Positions 9,625 to 21,635 are shown, numbered from the stretch's first letter. The stretch is 64,000 nt of DNA from Mantis religiosa (GCA_030765055.1 CM060950.1:457672278-457736277), one strand, 5' to 3'. Numbers and translations: made by a program. The notes: generated by a model not told the origin, from the sequence alone.

Positions 9625-9850
9625 TTCTAGATCTACATAGAATATCATCTGTTGCAATGTTCAGGCCATGATTCTCTGAGTGGACATTTGTCCGAGATTG
9701 GATTAATGGCTTCTCCACAGTACTTTTTATGTGCTAAAGATGACTTAATGATCGCTGATCACCTAGCTCTATGTGAAATTCCCAAAAATCAAGATTTACA
9801 GTTTGATCGGCTGTTCTCCGACTCAGACATTTCTCAAGAGGTGGAAGCGG
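9625..9850 (+). pseudogene. LINE reverse-transcriptase C-terminal fragment
   Basis: Plus-strand frame EYHLLQCSGHDSLSGHLSEI, then GLMASPQYFLCAKDDLMIAD and HLALCEI. This is the C-terminal pattern (TGH..L..HL..IG...SP.C..C......DHLL..C) found after the thumb in Jockey- and RTE-related elements. One of the usual cysteines is changed to tyrosine/phenylalanine (SPQYFLC). No palm domain is upstream, so it is a 5'-truncated remnant. Confidence 0.6.
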
Positions 9851-10476
9851 GCTGTTGCCAATTCTTTAGCTGGAATTTCAAGCAGAGGAACAATGTGCAT
9901 TTGAAATATTTTACGCATTTGCATGTTTCACAAACCAGTGGCCATATTATTATAATAGTGATAATAATAGGACATAGCAGACACTAAAAATCGGAATTCA
10001 CGCTCGCACATAACAGCAAACAAACTTCACCAACGCAAGCATCTAAAGCAACCTTAGCCACGTGGTCCAAACAAAATTAAACTGGCAAACATGGTGTTCG
10101 AACCAGAAACTATGCCTAACAGCAAAATCCTGATTGGTGATAGCAGACAATTTTAACTTCCTGACCACGATACCAGATGTACAGGCTCCCTATAATACCA
10201 ACAGAAGCAGTTACTGTGCATAAAAGGAGTGAAAGAATATTCAAATAGAGTGGCGTTGTAATGAATATCTTGCACGTTAATGAAATTGCAAGTTGGATTT
10301 CAATGTTTCAAAGCTAATATATCTCATATTTTCATTCTAAAGATAATTTTGAGGATATGTTTTCAATTACCCATTACTGTAAGTTGGTACTATTAACCTT
10401 CCTCATCCGCCGCAAAACGTCAGAGCCAGAGATCCAACGGCCATTGTATAGTCTCTAAATACTGGTACACAATCAA
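9851..10476. other. Nothing recognised
   Basis: AT-rich, with no repeat or coding signal; the LTR-like repeat begins at its right edge. Confidence 0.45.
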
Positions 10477-10950
10477 TGTTTTGTCACCAATCACACTGTT
10501 GCAAAGCTGCCGCAAAGCCAGAGCTGGGCGCATGGGCAGGAAAGAAAGAGACAGAGAGTGGTGCATGGGCAGAAGAGCTGGATGCCTGCCAAGAGAAAGA
10601 AAGAGACAGAGAGAGGCTCTGGAATGTTCTGTCTTTCTCTTGCCGCTGCAATTGTTCTCAGAAAGTCTTCAGTATTCTAGAACAATGACTGGGGGGTATA
10701 TATAGCAGCAAAGTGGAGAAGGAGTTAGTTATGTAGAGTTGTGAGATGGTTATTGCAACGTTTGAACTGTACCGCACTGATTTCTTTGGTATTTTTACCT
10801 GAGCACTGAGACGACCTTGAAGACAATTGTTTCTTAATGTCACATCTTTTTGCTGCTGCAAGGGTTGTAAAAAGTTTGTTTTACTGCAATAAAGAGTATT
10901 TTAAATTTCTGCAAACCAGACTTTTGATTCTACGAACCGTCGAAGTCACA
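10477..10950 (+). mobile_element. Solo-LTR-like repeat, copy 1
   Basis: Begins TGTT and ends GTCACA. It aligns over its length with the complement of 27510-27963: shared TTCTCRGAAAGTCT, ATTCTAGAA, the TATA region, GATTTCTTT, a CCTTGAAGAC block and TAAATTTCTGYAAACCAGA near the end. A TATATATA box (10697-10704) follows the ATTCTAGAA motif, and AATAAA (10888-10893) lies downstream. That order (promoter, then polyadenylation signal, with TG...CA ends) is that of an LTR U3-R-U5. No primer-binding site or gag-pol flanks it, so it is a solo LTR. A 5-bp duplication was not evident. Confidence 0.6.
10697..10704 (+). promoter_or_regulatory. TATA box within the solo LTR
   Basis: TATATATA downstream of ATTCTAGAA; the equivalent position in the second copy (27728-27735) reads TATAAATA on the minus strand, so the element is conserved between copies. 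Confidence 0.55.
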
Positions 10951-11277
10951 ATATGTATGAACAATCAATCCGGAAAGTGAATAATGTAACTGCCAGATTT
11001 AGTAAACAAATCACAAATCGAAAAATTCTGAATAACTTCTTAATCAAGGAATACAAATGGTACACAAAGCAAACCAGAACATGTAATATTACTAATGTAG
11101 TGGAACATGTGTATGAATAAAGAATAATAAAAAGCGCTCACACAACCATCCCCAATTTCTTTATTTATTCTTAATATTCATAGATTTTTCAACACATAGT
11201 ATGCATTTATCCTACAACTAATAGGGAGATATCGAGATTCAACTGTATTGGAACACCACAGTGAAGCGAAAAATTAT
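10951..11277. other. Nothing recognised
   Basis: AT-rich spacer between the LTR and the Penelope fragment. Confidence 0.45.
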
Positions 11278-11619
11278 TAAATTTTAGATGAGTCGCATTT
11301 TTTAACACATCTGCTTAACTTTCGTACCTATTTTGAGGACATGTTTCGCAAATCTTCGCTTGCATCTACGGCTCTTGTGCGACTGACGCTAGATCCAGCG
11401 GTGTGGGTAATTCTGGGGTTGTTGCTGCCATCTGTTGATTTAGTGATGAACTGAAAAGTGGGATTCTCTTCTAGCGGGATTTCAAAGTTCATTAGTTGGT
11501 TTTTATGTTTTTCTATGTATATCCTCTCCAATATGACGAGTTCACTATGTTTTTGTACGTATTTTAGTAATTCTGTGCTATCTTCAATTTCATAAAAAAT
11601 GCGACTCATCTAAAATTTA
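11278..11619 (-). pseudogene. Penelope-like element C-terminal fragment framed by inverted repeats
   Basis: The minus-strand ORF 11328-11609 contains ELVILERIYIEKHKNQLMNF followed by EIPLEENPTFQFI. This corresponds to the extreme C-terminus of the GIY-YIG protein: the 6485-6850 fragment ends similarly with IFILKNKHGVMNFEIPAVDP. A perfect 27-bp inverted repeat (11278-11304 and 11593-11619, containing GATGAGTCGCA) brackets it and overlaps the ORF start, so the fragment may have been captured in a small foldback. Confidence 0.55.
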
Positions 11620-12340
11620 ATATTAGGGAGATGTTGATTTGCACTAGTTCTTCATAGGTAGTTTTACGAAATCACTAATTTATGAAGGTTTAACAGTCAG
11701 TTACAAAACAAATTACAAAAATAAGGCTTCAATAACAAGTTGGGTCAATTTAAAACAGTTTAAGAGCCACAAATTATTGAATATTACTTTTTTTTAATTA
11801 TTTGTTTATGCTTCAAAGGTAAAACACACTCACATGTGCTTCCTGTACACACTCTTGTATGAATTACTCTTATAAATGTCTACTCTTCTATACACAATGT
11901 AACAAAAAGTATGTCAAAAATTTGAGAAAATACTACTTGTGGACAGAGGACAAAGAAATGTTACAGTTTGTCCAATTTCTTAACAAACATTTCCAAGAAA
12001 TGACCCTTTGCTTAACCATTCCCCTCCACACCATTAGTTACAAAACCATTAGTGAGTATAATAGCACTAAGTGTTTTTGTGGGTTTCTTTGGCAGGATTG
12101 TACTGTTGCAAAATATATCAGTTGTACATCAGTTCTGTGTTGCCAATAACCTGAATATGATGTTTTCGTTTAGACTGTGGCTAAATGGTAAGAGTGACAA
12201 TAAGGAAAATGAGGAAATTAACAAATGTAAAGCAAATGGTGAACTGATTCATGGTGAAATTAATGAAGATAATGTGAATGGTGAAATTGAAGATGCTAAT
12301 ATGGATGGTGACTTAATAAATTGTGAATAAGCTGATGATA
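11620..12340. other. No recognised gene; short plus-strand ORFs
   Basis: Plus-strand ORFs at 11859-12149 and 12052-12330 are open but lack known domains. The second ends in an acidic run with three GEI/GEIN-like repeats (about 12235-12305). It may belong to the transposase-like remnant that follows. Confidence 0.35.
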
Positions 12341-12344
12341 ATAA

Positions 12345-12890
12345 TCTCTTAATAAAACTGTTAGCTAGGACTCCAACCAAGAAGAGATATTATAGGGAGA
12401 GGAATCAAGATCAGGAAATCGAACGCAAATATGTTAGTGAATTTTGGAAAATTTCTCAAAACTGTAATTGAAAATGGCGGGTACTACCGCCGAAAAATTT
12501 CTATAAATGAACTGCCAATGCAGCTTGTGTAGCAATAACAATGGTCAGAAAAATTGCATCAATTGAAATCGCTAGTTACAGCAATCCAAATATACAGAAA
12601 CTAAACAAAACTAAGTTTTCATTTGACAAGATTGACGACTTCAATTGTGATTTATTGCACAGAACTGTGTACGAATGTTATGCGAAAGGTGAATCTCCCA
12701 CTGTTCCCCAATTAACGGAAATTATGCATAAGAAGACGGTTGTGATTGTGTGTTGCTCTATAGCAAAAGTACAGTGCATAGTCTTTTATCTATGGGACTT
12801 GAGCATGGTGCTATGAAAAGAAAATGTATTAGAGTTGGGTTGAATGAAATTTTTGCATGGAGGTATAAATACTTGAGTCTGCTTGGCTTT
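12345..12890 (+). pseudogene. N-terminal helix-turn-helix part of a DDE transposase-like protein, frameshifted
   Basis: In order: RTPTKKRYYRERNQDQE, a stop, then KFSFDKIDDFNCDLLHRTVY and ECYAKGESPTVPQLTEIM, then after a frameshift near 12730-12760 STVHSLLSMGLEHGAMKRKC and AWRYKYL. This order (F..DDFD...RRTVHEFY.KGE.PT...L, then a TTLWRLLKSMGF-like helix, then AWRxxYL) matches a helix-turn-helix module seen before IS630/Tc1-like DDE domains in many arthropod proteins. The DDE part is absent. Assignment is from memory of the motif spacing. Confidence 0.4.
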
Positions 12891-13319
12891 AAGGCATGGA
12901 TGATTGGATAGCTGTGTAGTCTTTTATAAGTGATAATTATTTTTATTTGTAATAGTAGTACAGGAATATTTGAAGTGCATTTTATTAAATTGTGTGTATT
13001 ATTATGTGTAATGTAATACTTTAAAATAATTTATTATATTTATGAATTTTGAACCTTGGGCTAAGAGCATTTGACAACAGTGTAGCAAAACTGACAGGTT
13101 ATAAATTACGGACCAGATAAGGAAGAGGCTACCCTAATTTAAAATGTCAAGAGACCAAGGGATGGATAAGCGATGTTAAGAACCTGGACATACTATATAT
13201 AAACATAGGTCCAGAAATAGTTTATTTCCTTTAAAATAGCATTTTTTCTACAGCTGAATACCACACAACACTCAATAAGAGAACAGTGGAAAAACAGGAA
13301 ATTACAGCACATAATCAAA
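12891..13319. other. AT-rich sequence, nothing recognised
   Basis: No feature seen apart from the decayed tail of the minus-strand transposase fragment at its right edge. Confidence 0.4.
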
Positions 13320-13560
13320 ATGGTCTCCATTAACTCCAATGCATCTGTCAACCCACCATCACATGGGATCCCTAATGCACTGAGTTAAGCCTACATAATT
13401 TCATACAGTCTGGCAGCCTTCCACAATACAAGCACTAAGAGTCTCTGTATCCGGAACTGGAGTTGCATAAATGAGAGATTTCAAATGTCCCCACAAATAA
13501 AAATCTAGTGGGTTTAAGTCAGGTAAGCACGGAGGCCAGGAGGCCAGGGTGTTAGTTCAC
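13320..13560 (-). pseudogene. DDE transposase C-terminal fragment (DUF4817-associated type)
   Basis: The minus strand reads SWPPCLPDLNPLDFYLWGHL, then KSLIYATPVPDTETLSACIV, then GVNGDHFDYVL with stops between. PPRSPDLNPLDFYLWGHLK is the hallmark around the last catalytic region of a Tc1/mariner-related family common in insects whose proteins start with a DUF4817 helix-turn-helix; the end CIEARGGHFEHLL is also recognisable. Two stop codons and the loss of everything upstream show it is dead. Confidence 0.7.
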
Positions 13561-14379
13561 CTCTTCCTATTCATTTACCAGAAATTTATCATACTACTTG
13601 ATACCGAAATTAGAGATTCAGTAAATTAGAAAGGACCATGGGGTATATTTGTTAAATGTGAAACAGAATTTTGTTTAGTAATTCACGATGAGGAGGGAAA
13701 GCTATCATTGCAGGTGGTCCCAGGGTCGACATTTGAATAGAAGTGGTCTTCTTCAACCCTTCTTTAGTAAATGAAGACCATAACAAAAGAGACAAAGTTT
13801 CACATGAGGCAAAAGATTGACTTGAGAAGGGAATTTTCATGTGAATAACAGAGCTGTTTGAAAGGAATCTGACACAGCTGGACTAACTGTCCGTGTGGAC
13901 AGACGTTACCCGAGAAGGAACATATTTGTTCCAGCACAACTAATGAATTACATGTTATCGCGTAATATGTGCTTCACATACGGTAACTCCAGACAGTAAT
14001 ATAGAGTGGTATCCCTTAGTCGGCAACTTTGCAATTTATGTGATTATTAAAAGAGAAGCACTCATTACACAAGTCTTAAGATTCCAGTGATATAAGTCTC
14101 ATCCTTACTCCTATATATCCATGCATACCCTGAGAAAACCTCTTGCTCTAAACTGAGGCTAGACCATGCATCGCTTCAATTAACGTTGCACAGAAGAGCG
14201 CCGGCATACTCAGAAATCGATAGACAGAAAATCTGAAATGAGGGGTGCTGTAATATGCAAGAACTTACAAGGGAGCTACCCCTAAGCTCACACTTGTATT
14301 CGCTTGAGAGTTTGATTGCATCATCTCTGCTCTATATGCGGCCTGTGTACCAAAAATTGGGTGTGAATTGTAGTACTGG
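13561..14379. other. Nothing recognised
   Basis: One minus-strand ORF (13652-13840) without recognisable domain; otherwise no signal. Confidence 0.4.
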
Positions 14380-14490
14380 TGTCCAGATCTTCATAAATTT
14401 GATGCAGCTGATCACCCATGAAGCCTTAATCAGAAACACTTGCCGCGAAAGCTTCGAATCTTACATTCTTGCAGATTGTTGCCAATATTT
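14380..14490 (+). repeat. Dispersed repeat copy homologous to 4205-4314
   Basis: The plus strand shares CTGATCACCCAYGAAGCCTT and a downstream GAAAGCTT..A..TCTTACA block with the complement of 4205-4314, giving the reading LITHEALI in both. Confidence 0.5.
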
Positions 14491-14574
14491 GCACACCAAA
14501 CAAAAGATAGCAAAAGGTATGACACTGTATACAGGAACAGGAGTGGGTAATGATCTGAAGAAAGTTCAGTGATA

Positions 14575-15200
14575 GACATGATTTTGGGGTGACCGCGAAT
14601 GTTTTGCAGAACTGCAAAATCTAACCAGTCTGGCGGACGGCGATCCCCATGGGATATGGCAAGTGATAAGGGAGCAAGTACAGCAAGATTGTGCCTTTTT
14701 AAGTAGTATTCAAGTGCAGAACCCCTGTGATTACGGATGGTAGAATTCCACAGGGGGTTCTTTGCACTGAAGTCACCCATAGCTACTGTGCGTGAGCCTG
14801 CAGAGAATATTGCATCTAGGTCCCTTTCATTGAGAGGTCTAGCAGGTGGTATGCATACAGAATAAATGTTTAATGGCCCTTTATTTGTGGACACTTTGAT
14901 GCCTGTGGCTTCTAGTACGTCTGTGGGTGGCAGGTGAAGGCGATAATGCTTTAAGTTGCGGCTGATGTATATAGCCGTTCCACCATAGCCAACCGCACGG
15001 TCAGTTCTGTGACAGGTCATTCCTGGGATGGGGGCTTTATGATGGCTAGATAAATGTGTTTCCTGCATCAGGAAGATCTGCACTTTATTTACAGCCAGAA
15101 AGTTTGCGGCTTCCTTGAATTTATCCCTTAAGCCATTGGCGTTCCAGGAACATAATTTCAGGCTCAGAATATTGTTCAAAATGTTATTACTGTCAGCCAT
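14575..15200 (-). pseudogene. LINE ORF2, apurinic-like endonuclease domain only
   Basis: Starts MADSNNILNNILSLKLCSWN followed by ANGLRDKF, the usual start of endonuclease/exonuclease/phosphatase domains in ORF2. The motifs are in order: WNANGL, QETHL (about residue 45-50), RAVGYGGTAIYIS, MGDFSAKNPLW and SDHYPL. In active elements the GDFNAK motif carries a catalytic asparagine; here it is serine (GDFS), which with loss of the reverse transcriptase predicts inactivity. The domain is otherwise uninterrupted over about 210 residues. Its start overlaps the end of ORF1 in another frame. Confidence 0.88.
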
Positions 15201-15287
15201 GTTGTCTTAAGAAGGAGAAGACTGTGTGTACTAGAATGGTTGCTGGAGGTATGGTTGCAGGTCTCTGAGCCAGTGCGTCAGCCAAGG

Positions 15288-16460
15288 CTATAGCAACGTC
15301 TGTTGGCAACTCAATTGGTATTCTGTCCATGTGATTAAGAAGTTGGGCGTCAGGGAACACTGCAGTGGTGATGACCGAGCGATGGATGTTGAAAGACGTT
15401 GAACTGACAGCCATTGTTGAGCTGGTTGCCTTGTCCCAGATAAAGGTGCAGAATTTGGATAGGTAGATTCCATATTCCTGGAGGTAGTACTACGTGCTGT
15501 AGCATTTGTTAGCTTCCTCTGTTGCAACGGAGGACTTGTTGTCCCTGAGTTTATTGAGGAATGCTGGGGTTTGTAAGCAATTGGTAGTTCCTTCACTGTT
15601 GAACTTTTATTTTCAACCTCAGGTGGGTTGGTGTCTGCTCTACTTTGAAGGGCACATGCGTAGCTCTTATGCTGTATCCTTGTTGTTGGTGGTAGTCCAG
15701 GATAGCGGGTATCTTTAAAAGCTTCCTTGGGGAGGCCCATGGGATTTGGTACCTTTGGAGCTGCATCGTGCCTTGAACGTTGGCCATTTTTGTTCAAGTG
15801 CATCTCAAACCATGCCTCTTGCCAAAGAGGGCATTTCGCATACCGGCATGAGTGATCACCACCACAGTTATAACTGATGGCCTTGGATTCAGTTACTCCC
15901 AGTCTCTGGCAGTCTGCTCTTCTGTGGCCTGCCTCGCCACAATATGAGCACGCGGGTTCCAATTTGCATCTTGCAGGTGCGCGGTATGACTCAACACGAA
16001 TAGTTGCATTGAACATCCTTGTCTCTTTAAAGATTAATTGATAGTTGCCCTCTTTACGTGAGGCAACACGGAAATTAGGGAGCAGTTCATGAGATGCACT
16101 GCGGTTAGACCGCAACTGTCTAACCGTCTCGACAGCATATTGCTTGCGCTTCAGTTCTCCGATGACTTCTTCTTCAGTTATATACATCGGCAGGTCTTTT
16201 AGTGTTACATACAATAACTTTTCCTCTGGGAGCAGGGTGGTGAGGTATTGTATTTGCCTATCAGTAAATAACTTCCGAAGAGCTCGATGATCATCTGGGG
16301 AATCTGGCAGGATAGCAATTGTGCCACTCATGTTCCGGATGGAGAACTTCAGGTTTGGTTGGTCAGACTTGATTGCATTTATGAGATCCCGTGCTTTACT
16401 TGGGTCTCTGAGGTAGATGGGGGTGGCTTTAGCAGAGCGAGCTGCAGGAGCAGTTGGCAT
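15288..16460 (-). pseudogene. LINE ORF1, Gag-like protein with zinc knuckle
   Basis: The 390-codon open frame has a LYVTLKDLPMYITEEEVIGE segment (about residues 83-102), matching the RNA-binding PRE_C2HC-type region of Jockey Gag proteins. A CCHC knuckle (CSYCGEAGHRRADC, residues 171-184) follows. A second knuckle, ISYNCGGDHSCRYAKC (195-210), has serine where the first cysteine is expected. The C-terminal part is proline/serine/threonine-rich. Such proteins bind element RNA and form ribonucleoprotein particles. Frame breaks upstream (about 16460-16560) separate it from its N-terminal region. Confidence 0.85.
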
Positions 16461-17100
16461 GGCGATAGCTGTTGGTGTGGCTGCAGAAGGGGATGGTGCT
16501 GCTGATGAAGTAGGGGCTACTGCTATGGCTTGGGAAGGAGTCTCCTGCCCTGAACATCTCCTTTAGTTATTCTGCGCCTGTGAAATCCCATCATCCGGCA
16601 ATATAGGCAGTCCTTGGAATTTATTGGTAGTGGGTAAAACCTCCGATTGAAGGGCATGCTTTTGTGCTTTACCCCTTGCTTTTGTAGGGGGTACTTCCCA
16701 TCTTGGTTGGTTGGCTTTAAGGTTCTCGTTTTGAAGCAAGTATTCAGAAATTTCTTCAACCATAGCGCGGTGCGCAGAGTAGTGGCGGAAGGCATTTGCA
16801 GTTATAGCTGGCTCTGCATCTGCTTATTTATTAAAAATATGTTGGTCTGCCAACTCAAGAATCCTAAGCCTGGCTCTTTTTTCTACAATCAGAGCCCTTT
16901 CGTCTCCTCTACACAGAGGCATGTGGGGGCTGACGATTAGTGGTTCGTGCAGATAGTTACGGAGGTCGCCTCCTTCCACATAATACTTCAGAGATTGATG
17001 GTCATCAAATGACCATGGTGTTATGTGCTGGTCATCGGTTTGGTCATCCATAGCTTCAACTGTGGCTTCTGTTTCGATGTTGTAGAATGGAGCCAATCAC

Positions 17101-18070
17101 TGGGCTCAATGCAACAACCAATAGGAGGACACTATGGGTCAATGACCAGTAAGGGCACACAGCACTACTGCTTGATAGAAATAGAGGAAATAAGAATAGG
17201 ATAGAGAAAAGAGCAAGCCTAGGGCGCTGAATAGCTCGAATTGCAGAGGGCCTACCCAAATGGCGCCTAAAAACAAGTCTGAGCGACTGTTGGCTGCAGC
17301 CTTGCAATTCTACCCCGTCACTTTGCTGTGTGCAGTGCTGTGGCTTCTTTTTAAAGTCTCGCAGGCACAATGTTGTCCTTGCGCTGCATTTTTGTTTCGA
17401 GTGGAGGAAAAATCTATTTATGGATCACCACTGTGTTGGATGGCACAGTGGGGTATGTGGGCTTCACCTCAAGGGTACAACTCCACTAAAAGACCTCCAC
17501 CGGATTGGGAAGGAAAAGTGTGCCGTGGTACCGCCTTAAGCACCCGCGCATTCCAGGAGATGATCATAGATGTCTCGCAGTGCGATTCAGCAGAGGGTGG
17601 TTTCTGATGCAGGGATACAGGCTTGACATTAGCCCAGCCTGATCCAGTGCCTATTGTGGGTGGTATTTGGTAGGATTCCTGGTGCTATTTGTTGGGAAGT
17701 TCAGGGTAATTTATCACGCCGTAGCGCTATGTCTTAAGTTTAGGTGTTTCATTGTCGCTGCTTGCAAGCTTGTCAGTTGTGGTCTATTATACTTATTGCT
17801 ATCTTGCTAAACCTAAATATAACTCTAGTTTTGCATTGTCGGCATTTGCCTTTAATGGTCAGTTGTAATTATCTGCCGTCAGCATCGTTAGTTGTGTGAA
17901 AATACCTTCTCATATTCCATGTGTCAGCTTGGTCGATATTTTGGAGTGTACACTCGGCGGGCGGCCTACCTATCAATTGTAGGTGCAAGCCTGTGTCATT
18001 CACGGGGGACCCTCTTTCCCCGGGGCTGCCTTGGCCATTGATTGGCGCAAGGACTTGAGGGCTCTGGAAG
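17101..18070. other. Unassigned GC-richer sequence between the two LINEs
   Basis: Probably 5' UTR of the first LINE up to about 17640 on the minus strand; a plus-strand ORF (17260-17607) has no recognised domain. The rest is unassigned. Confidence 0.35.
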
Positions 18071-18126
18071 GTGTGTGTGTGTGTATGTATGTGTGTGTGT
18101 GTTGGTGTACGTGTATGGGTGTGTGT
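18071..18126. repeat. GT-rich microsatellite, interrupted
   Basis: Runs of GTGTGT with TATG interruptions. Confidence 0.85.
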
Positions 18127-18914
18127 TTTATCTCTGTTCAGCGATGTAAAGCATCTGGAACGTTAACAAGGTTGCGACGCTTTTTTTAATAAAACTTCTT
18201 CTACACTTAATTTTTTAAATTTACTTTATTTTTTAGGAGCGGCCCTACACCCGCCGCCCCCGGGGAGGATCGTCCGCCTTGAAGAGGCTACATCGTCTCC
18301 CCTTGCACAGGCTGTTAAAGCTAAACATGCAGAAACAGGCAGGGCAAGGGAGGTGCTTCTTAGTGAAGTGCATGCGCTGTTAGTCGGGTTCCGCTGAGTA
18401 CCCCGGTTAGTAACGGACATTTCTAGCCTGTTCGCAGATTGCGAGCAGGCATGGGCGGGATAGTTGGCTTCTGCTCATACCGGAGTCTGAGTAGAACAAA
18501 GTTATTGGCGTTATTAGCAACCTGTAGCAGGGTAGTTAGTAGAGGATATAGTTTGTATGACTTACAGACTGACTGAGACGGGTGATAATTTTTGCGTATG
18601 ATCTCTGTAGAAAAAGGGGGGACGGACTGACTGACTTGACTGCATGCGGTGTGTATAGTAGTGTCTTGTTGTGGGAGGGAGTGCTTGCCGGTCATGCGGC
18701 TGTAAATTATCGTGATTGGTTACCTGTTGTTTGCAAGATGTTACCTGAATTAGTGGTTATGAGTCGCAGTGGGTCGTGAGTGGCTATTGCTTCCGTAGGG
18801 ACGGTTATGAGTGGTGTTGTTTTCCGTGTGCGCGTGCCAGTGGATCCTGGCATTCTTCAGTGGAGAGTGAGCAGAGTACGTGGCTGGTGCTTCTGAAACA
18901 AGAATCGGGCGTTT

Positions 18915-21635
18915 TTAGGGAGGTTTGAACGTGTGGAACAAGTATACGGCTACATCAATGGCTTGGAATGGGTTGGTGAGTGATCTGTCAAATATATGTA
19001 GTGGTCGTCTGTGTTTAAGGTGTACTGTGAAGTAGTTTCCTAGTCGTTGTACAATTAAGTTAGAGTGCTCTGGAAGTTTATCGTACAGGTCGGAGGCACG
19101 CTTCTTAATGTGTGCGGAGCTCTTGGTGTAGCTGATCAGCAGGAGCAAATGGTGGTACCTTGGCGACAACGCGGAGTATTATGTTTTGGAAGGTCTGGAG
19201 GGACTTGATGTGTGTTGGAGCAGCGTATCCCCAAACCGGGGAGGCATAAGTGATGATAGGGCGAATAAGTGTTTTATAGAGGGTGAGTCCGAGAGTTGGG
19301 CTTAGCGAGTTGTGTACATTGATGAGGGGGTAAAGTTGCCTGAGTTTGCCTTGGGCTTTCTTTTTGACAGCTGTTATGTGCTGTTTCCAGGTAAGGCCTT
19401 GGTCTATGTGGACGCCAAGTTAGGTTACCTGGGTGGACCAGGAAATGTTCTCATTGAACAGTTTGAAGGGTGGAAGAGCATTGGCTGGGTATCTATTAGT
19501 CTGGCGTTTTGTGAAGGTGATGGCTTGTGACTTTTGGCTATTTACTTTCATCCGCCAGTTGCGGAGGCAAAGTTTGAGGTTAGTGAGCGCATTCTGTAAT
19601 CTGGTGCAGGCTGTTTTTATTCCGCGAGCCTGTGCAACGTAGGACCTGTCGTCGGCGTAGAGCAATAAGTGTGTGTTGGGTGCCTTGAGAATGTCATTGA
19701 TTTAGATGTTGAAAACGGTCGGGCCGAGAAGGCTCCCCTGTGGGACTCCGGTGCGGACTATGTGAGGTGTTGACAGGGAATTGTTGGCGATTGAGGAGAA
19801 CGTGCGATTTTGTAGGTAGTTGGCGATTAGTTTGGTCATCGTGTCGGGTGTATGTAGGTCTTGTAGTTTGCGGAGGAGTCCATTGTGCCAAACACGGTCG
19901 AAGGCACTCTGAAGGTCCAGTAGGACGGGGCCAGTTGAGTGTTTGGTGTTGAAACCGTGGGTGATTAGTTCAGTCTTGCGTAAAAGCTGTAGGGTTTTGG
20001 AGTGATGTGCGCGAAAGCCAAATTGCTCTGGTATGAGGACATTGTGTCTGTGGAGGAAGGCATTGAGCCTTTTGAGTATTAGTTTTTCAAGGACTTTGCT
20101 AAGTGTGTTGAGGAGGCTTATGGGGCGATAGTTATGTGGATTGGTGTGGTTTTTATTCTTCTTAAGGAAGTGGAGGACTTTAGCATGTTTCCAGGCATCG
20201 GGGAAGTGTCCGCAATCAAGGGAGAATTTGTAGATTTGTGTAATCCGGTTGAGAGCCTTAGGGGATAGGTTGTTTAGGACAATGTTCGGGGTGTCATCAG
20301 GTTCTGGGGCCTTGTGGTTGGCAGGTGCCGGATGATCCACATGACTTCCGAGGAGCAGGTTTTGCGGATTTTCTGTGTGTTGGTGCAAGGTGTATTTGGC
20401 TGGTAAGGGCATCCGTTTCGCGAGTGAACTGGGGATCCGCTGGGTCATCAATGGGCATTAGGGTGCTTTAGAGGATATCTGCCTGGAGTTCTGCTTTTTC
20501 CAGGTCTGTGGTTGCAGTTTTTTAGAGGTTTCGTAGTGGTGGTATTGGCGTATGCTCCCGGGTTAGGTATTTGGAGATGCGCCAAACGGATGCGTGTTTG
20601 GAGTCAAGGTTCTCAAGTGTTTGTTGCCTTTGTGTGCGGATATGATCTCTGGTGTGCTGGCGTACAGAGGCCTGTAGGTTCTGTAGCACTTCACGGTCAG
20701 CTGGTTGCCTAGTTCGCTACCACTTGCCGCGTGCTTTGTTGCGAGCTGTATTTAATGACTTTATGTCTGGGGGGAGTATGTTCAGTTTGTTTTGGATGTG
20801 GTTCATGGGGACGGCAGTGGAGATTGCATACTGTATGTTGGTGGTGAGTTCTCTGACTGCTTGTTTGAGGTCGATGGTGGTGTTGAGGGGATTGAGTGTA
20901 ACTACGGAGTTAAGTGTGTCACGGCAGAGCGGCCGATTGGCTTTGTTGAAGTTCCGTCTGAGTTGTGGGAGTTGTCGTGCTAGTGAGTCCTGCATCGTGA
21001 TTAGGACTGGTATATGGTCTGAGGAGAGGTCGTTAATTTGTGGAGGGTTATTCGTTGGGCTAGGCCCCTGGTTATAACTATGGCCAGTACGTCGGGCGAG
21101 GGGTGTCTCCGGTTATTGGGGATAAATGTGGGGCCATCGAGGGGGAGAATGATGTACGTAGAGGCGTTTTCGTGGCGTAGTAGGATTCATCCGGCTTGGT
21201 TTTTGTTGCGGCAGAGCTGATGCTTGGCATTTAGATCGCCAGAAATTATTATTTATCGGTTAATGGAAAGGAGAGCACCAGGTCATTAGTGTCTAGTATG
21301 CCAGGTGGGTTGTATGTGGAGATGATTAACAGGTGTGATTGGTTCATGGTAACATGGACTCCAGTGGCCTCAATTCTTGTGAGTGCGGGTAGTGCTGCAA
21401 TTTCGTGTTTAATGGTTGTTTTGATGATAATTGCGGTGCCTCCTCCCTGTCTGTCGTAGTCGTGGCGATACACTTTGTAGCCTGGTATGTTGAGGCGGGA
21501 TGTCGTGGCAAGTTTGGTCTCTTGAATTAGTATGATGTCTATGTCGTGTGTAACTGCAAAGTCGATGAGTTCGGGTTTCGGTCCGTACAGTCCGTTGGCG
21601 TTCCACGTCAGTACTTTGCATTGGGTTGGATCCAT
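18915..21635 (-). pseudogene. LINE ORF2: endonuclease and reverse transcriptase
   Basis: Begins MDPTQCKVLTWNANGLYGPK, with QETKL and GGGTAIIIK. After a frameshift near 21260, GDLNAKHQLC continues the endonuclease, followed by INDLSSDHIPVL. The reverse transcriptase has NYRPISLLNTLSKVLEKLI, LIPEQFGFRAHHS, LDLQSAFDRVWHNGLL (first catalytic Asp) and TGVPQGSLLGP, then one nonsense codon just after VFNI (about 19700), then LLLYADDRSYVAQA (YADD catalytic box), and after another stop LGVHIDQGLTWKQHI and PVWGYAAPTH. All core motifs survive but are separated by at least one frameshift and two stops. ORF2 of this class copies element RNA at a nicked target site. Confidence 0.9.

Larger units (their letters stand above)
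14570..17100 (-). mobile_element. Jockey-like non-LTR retrotransposon, truncated after the endonuclease
   Basis: Minus-strand order is ORF1 (Gag-like, zinc knuckle) then ORF2 endonuclease, the usual Jockey-superfamily layout. ORF2 stops right after the SDHYPLL motif near 14575, where unrelated sequence (the repeat at 14380-14490 and its flank) begins, so reverse transcriptase and 3' UTR are missing. This internal or 3' loss is opposite to ordinary 5' truncation. A further N-terminal piece of ORF1 in other frames (16563-16763, MVEEISEYLLQNENLKANQP, and 16824-17096) shows frameshift decay. Sequence to about 17640 could be 5' UTR. Confidence 0.85.

Noticed and set aside
17260..17607. Membrane-protein-like ORF (hydrophobic N-terminus)
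   Set aside because: Lies antisense to the probable 5' UTR of the minus-strand LINE; no homology recognised.
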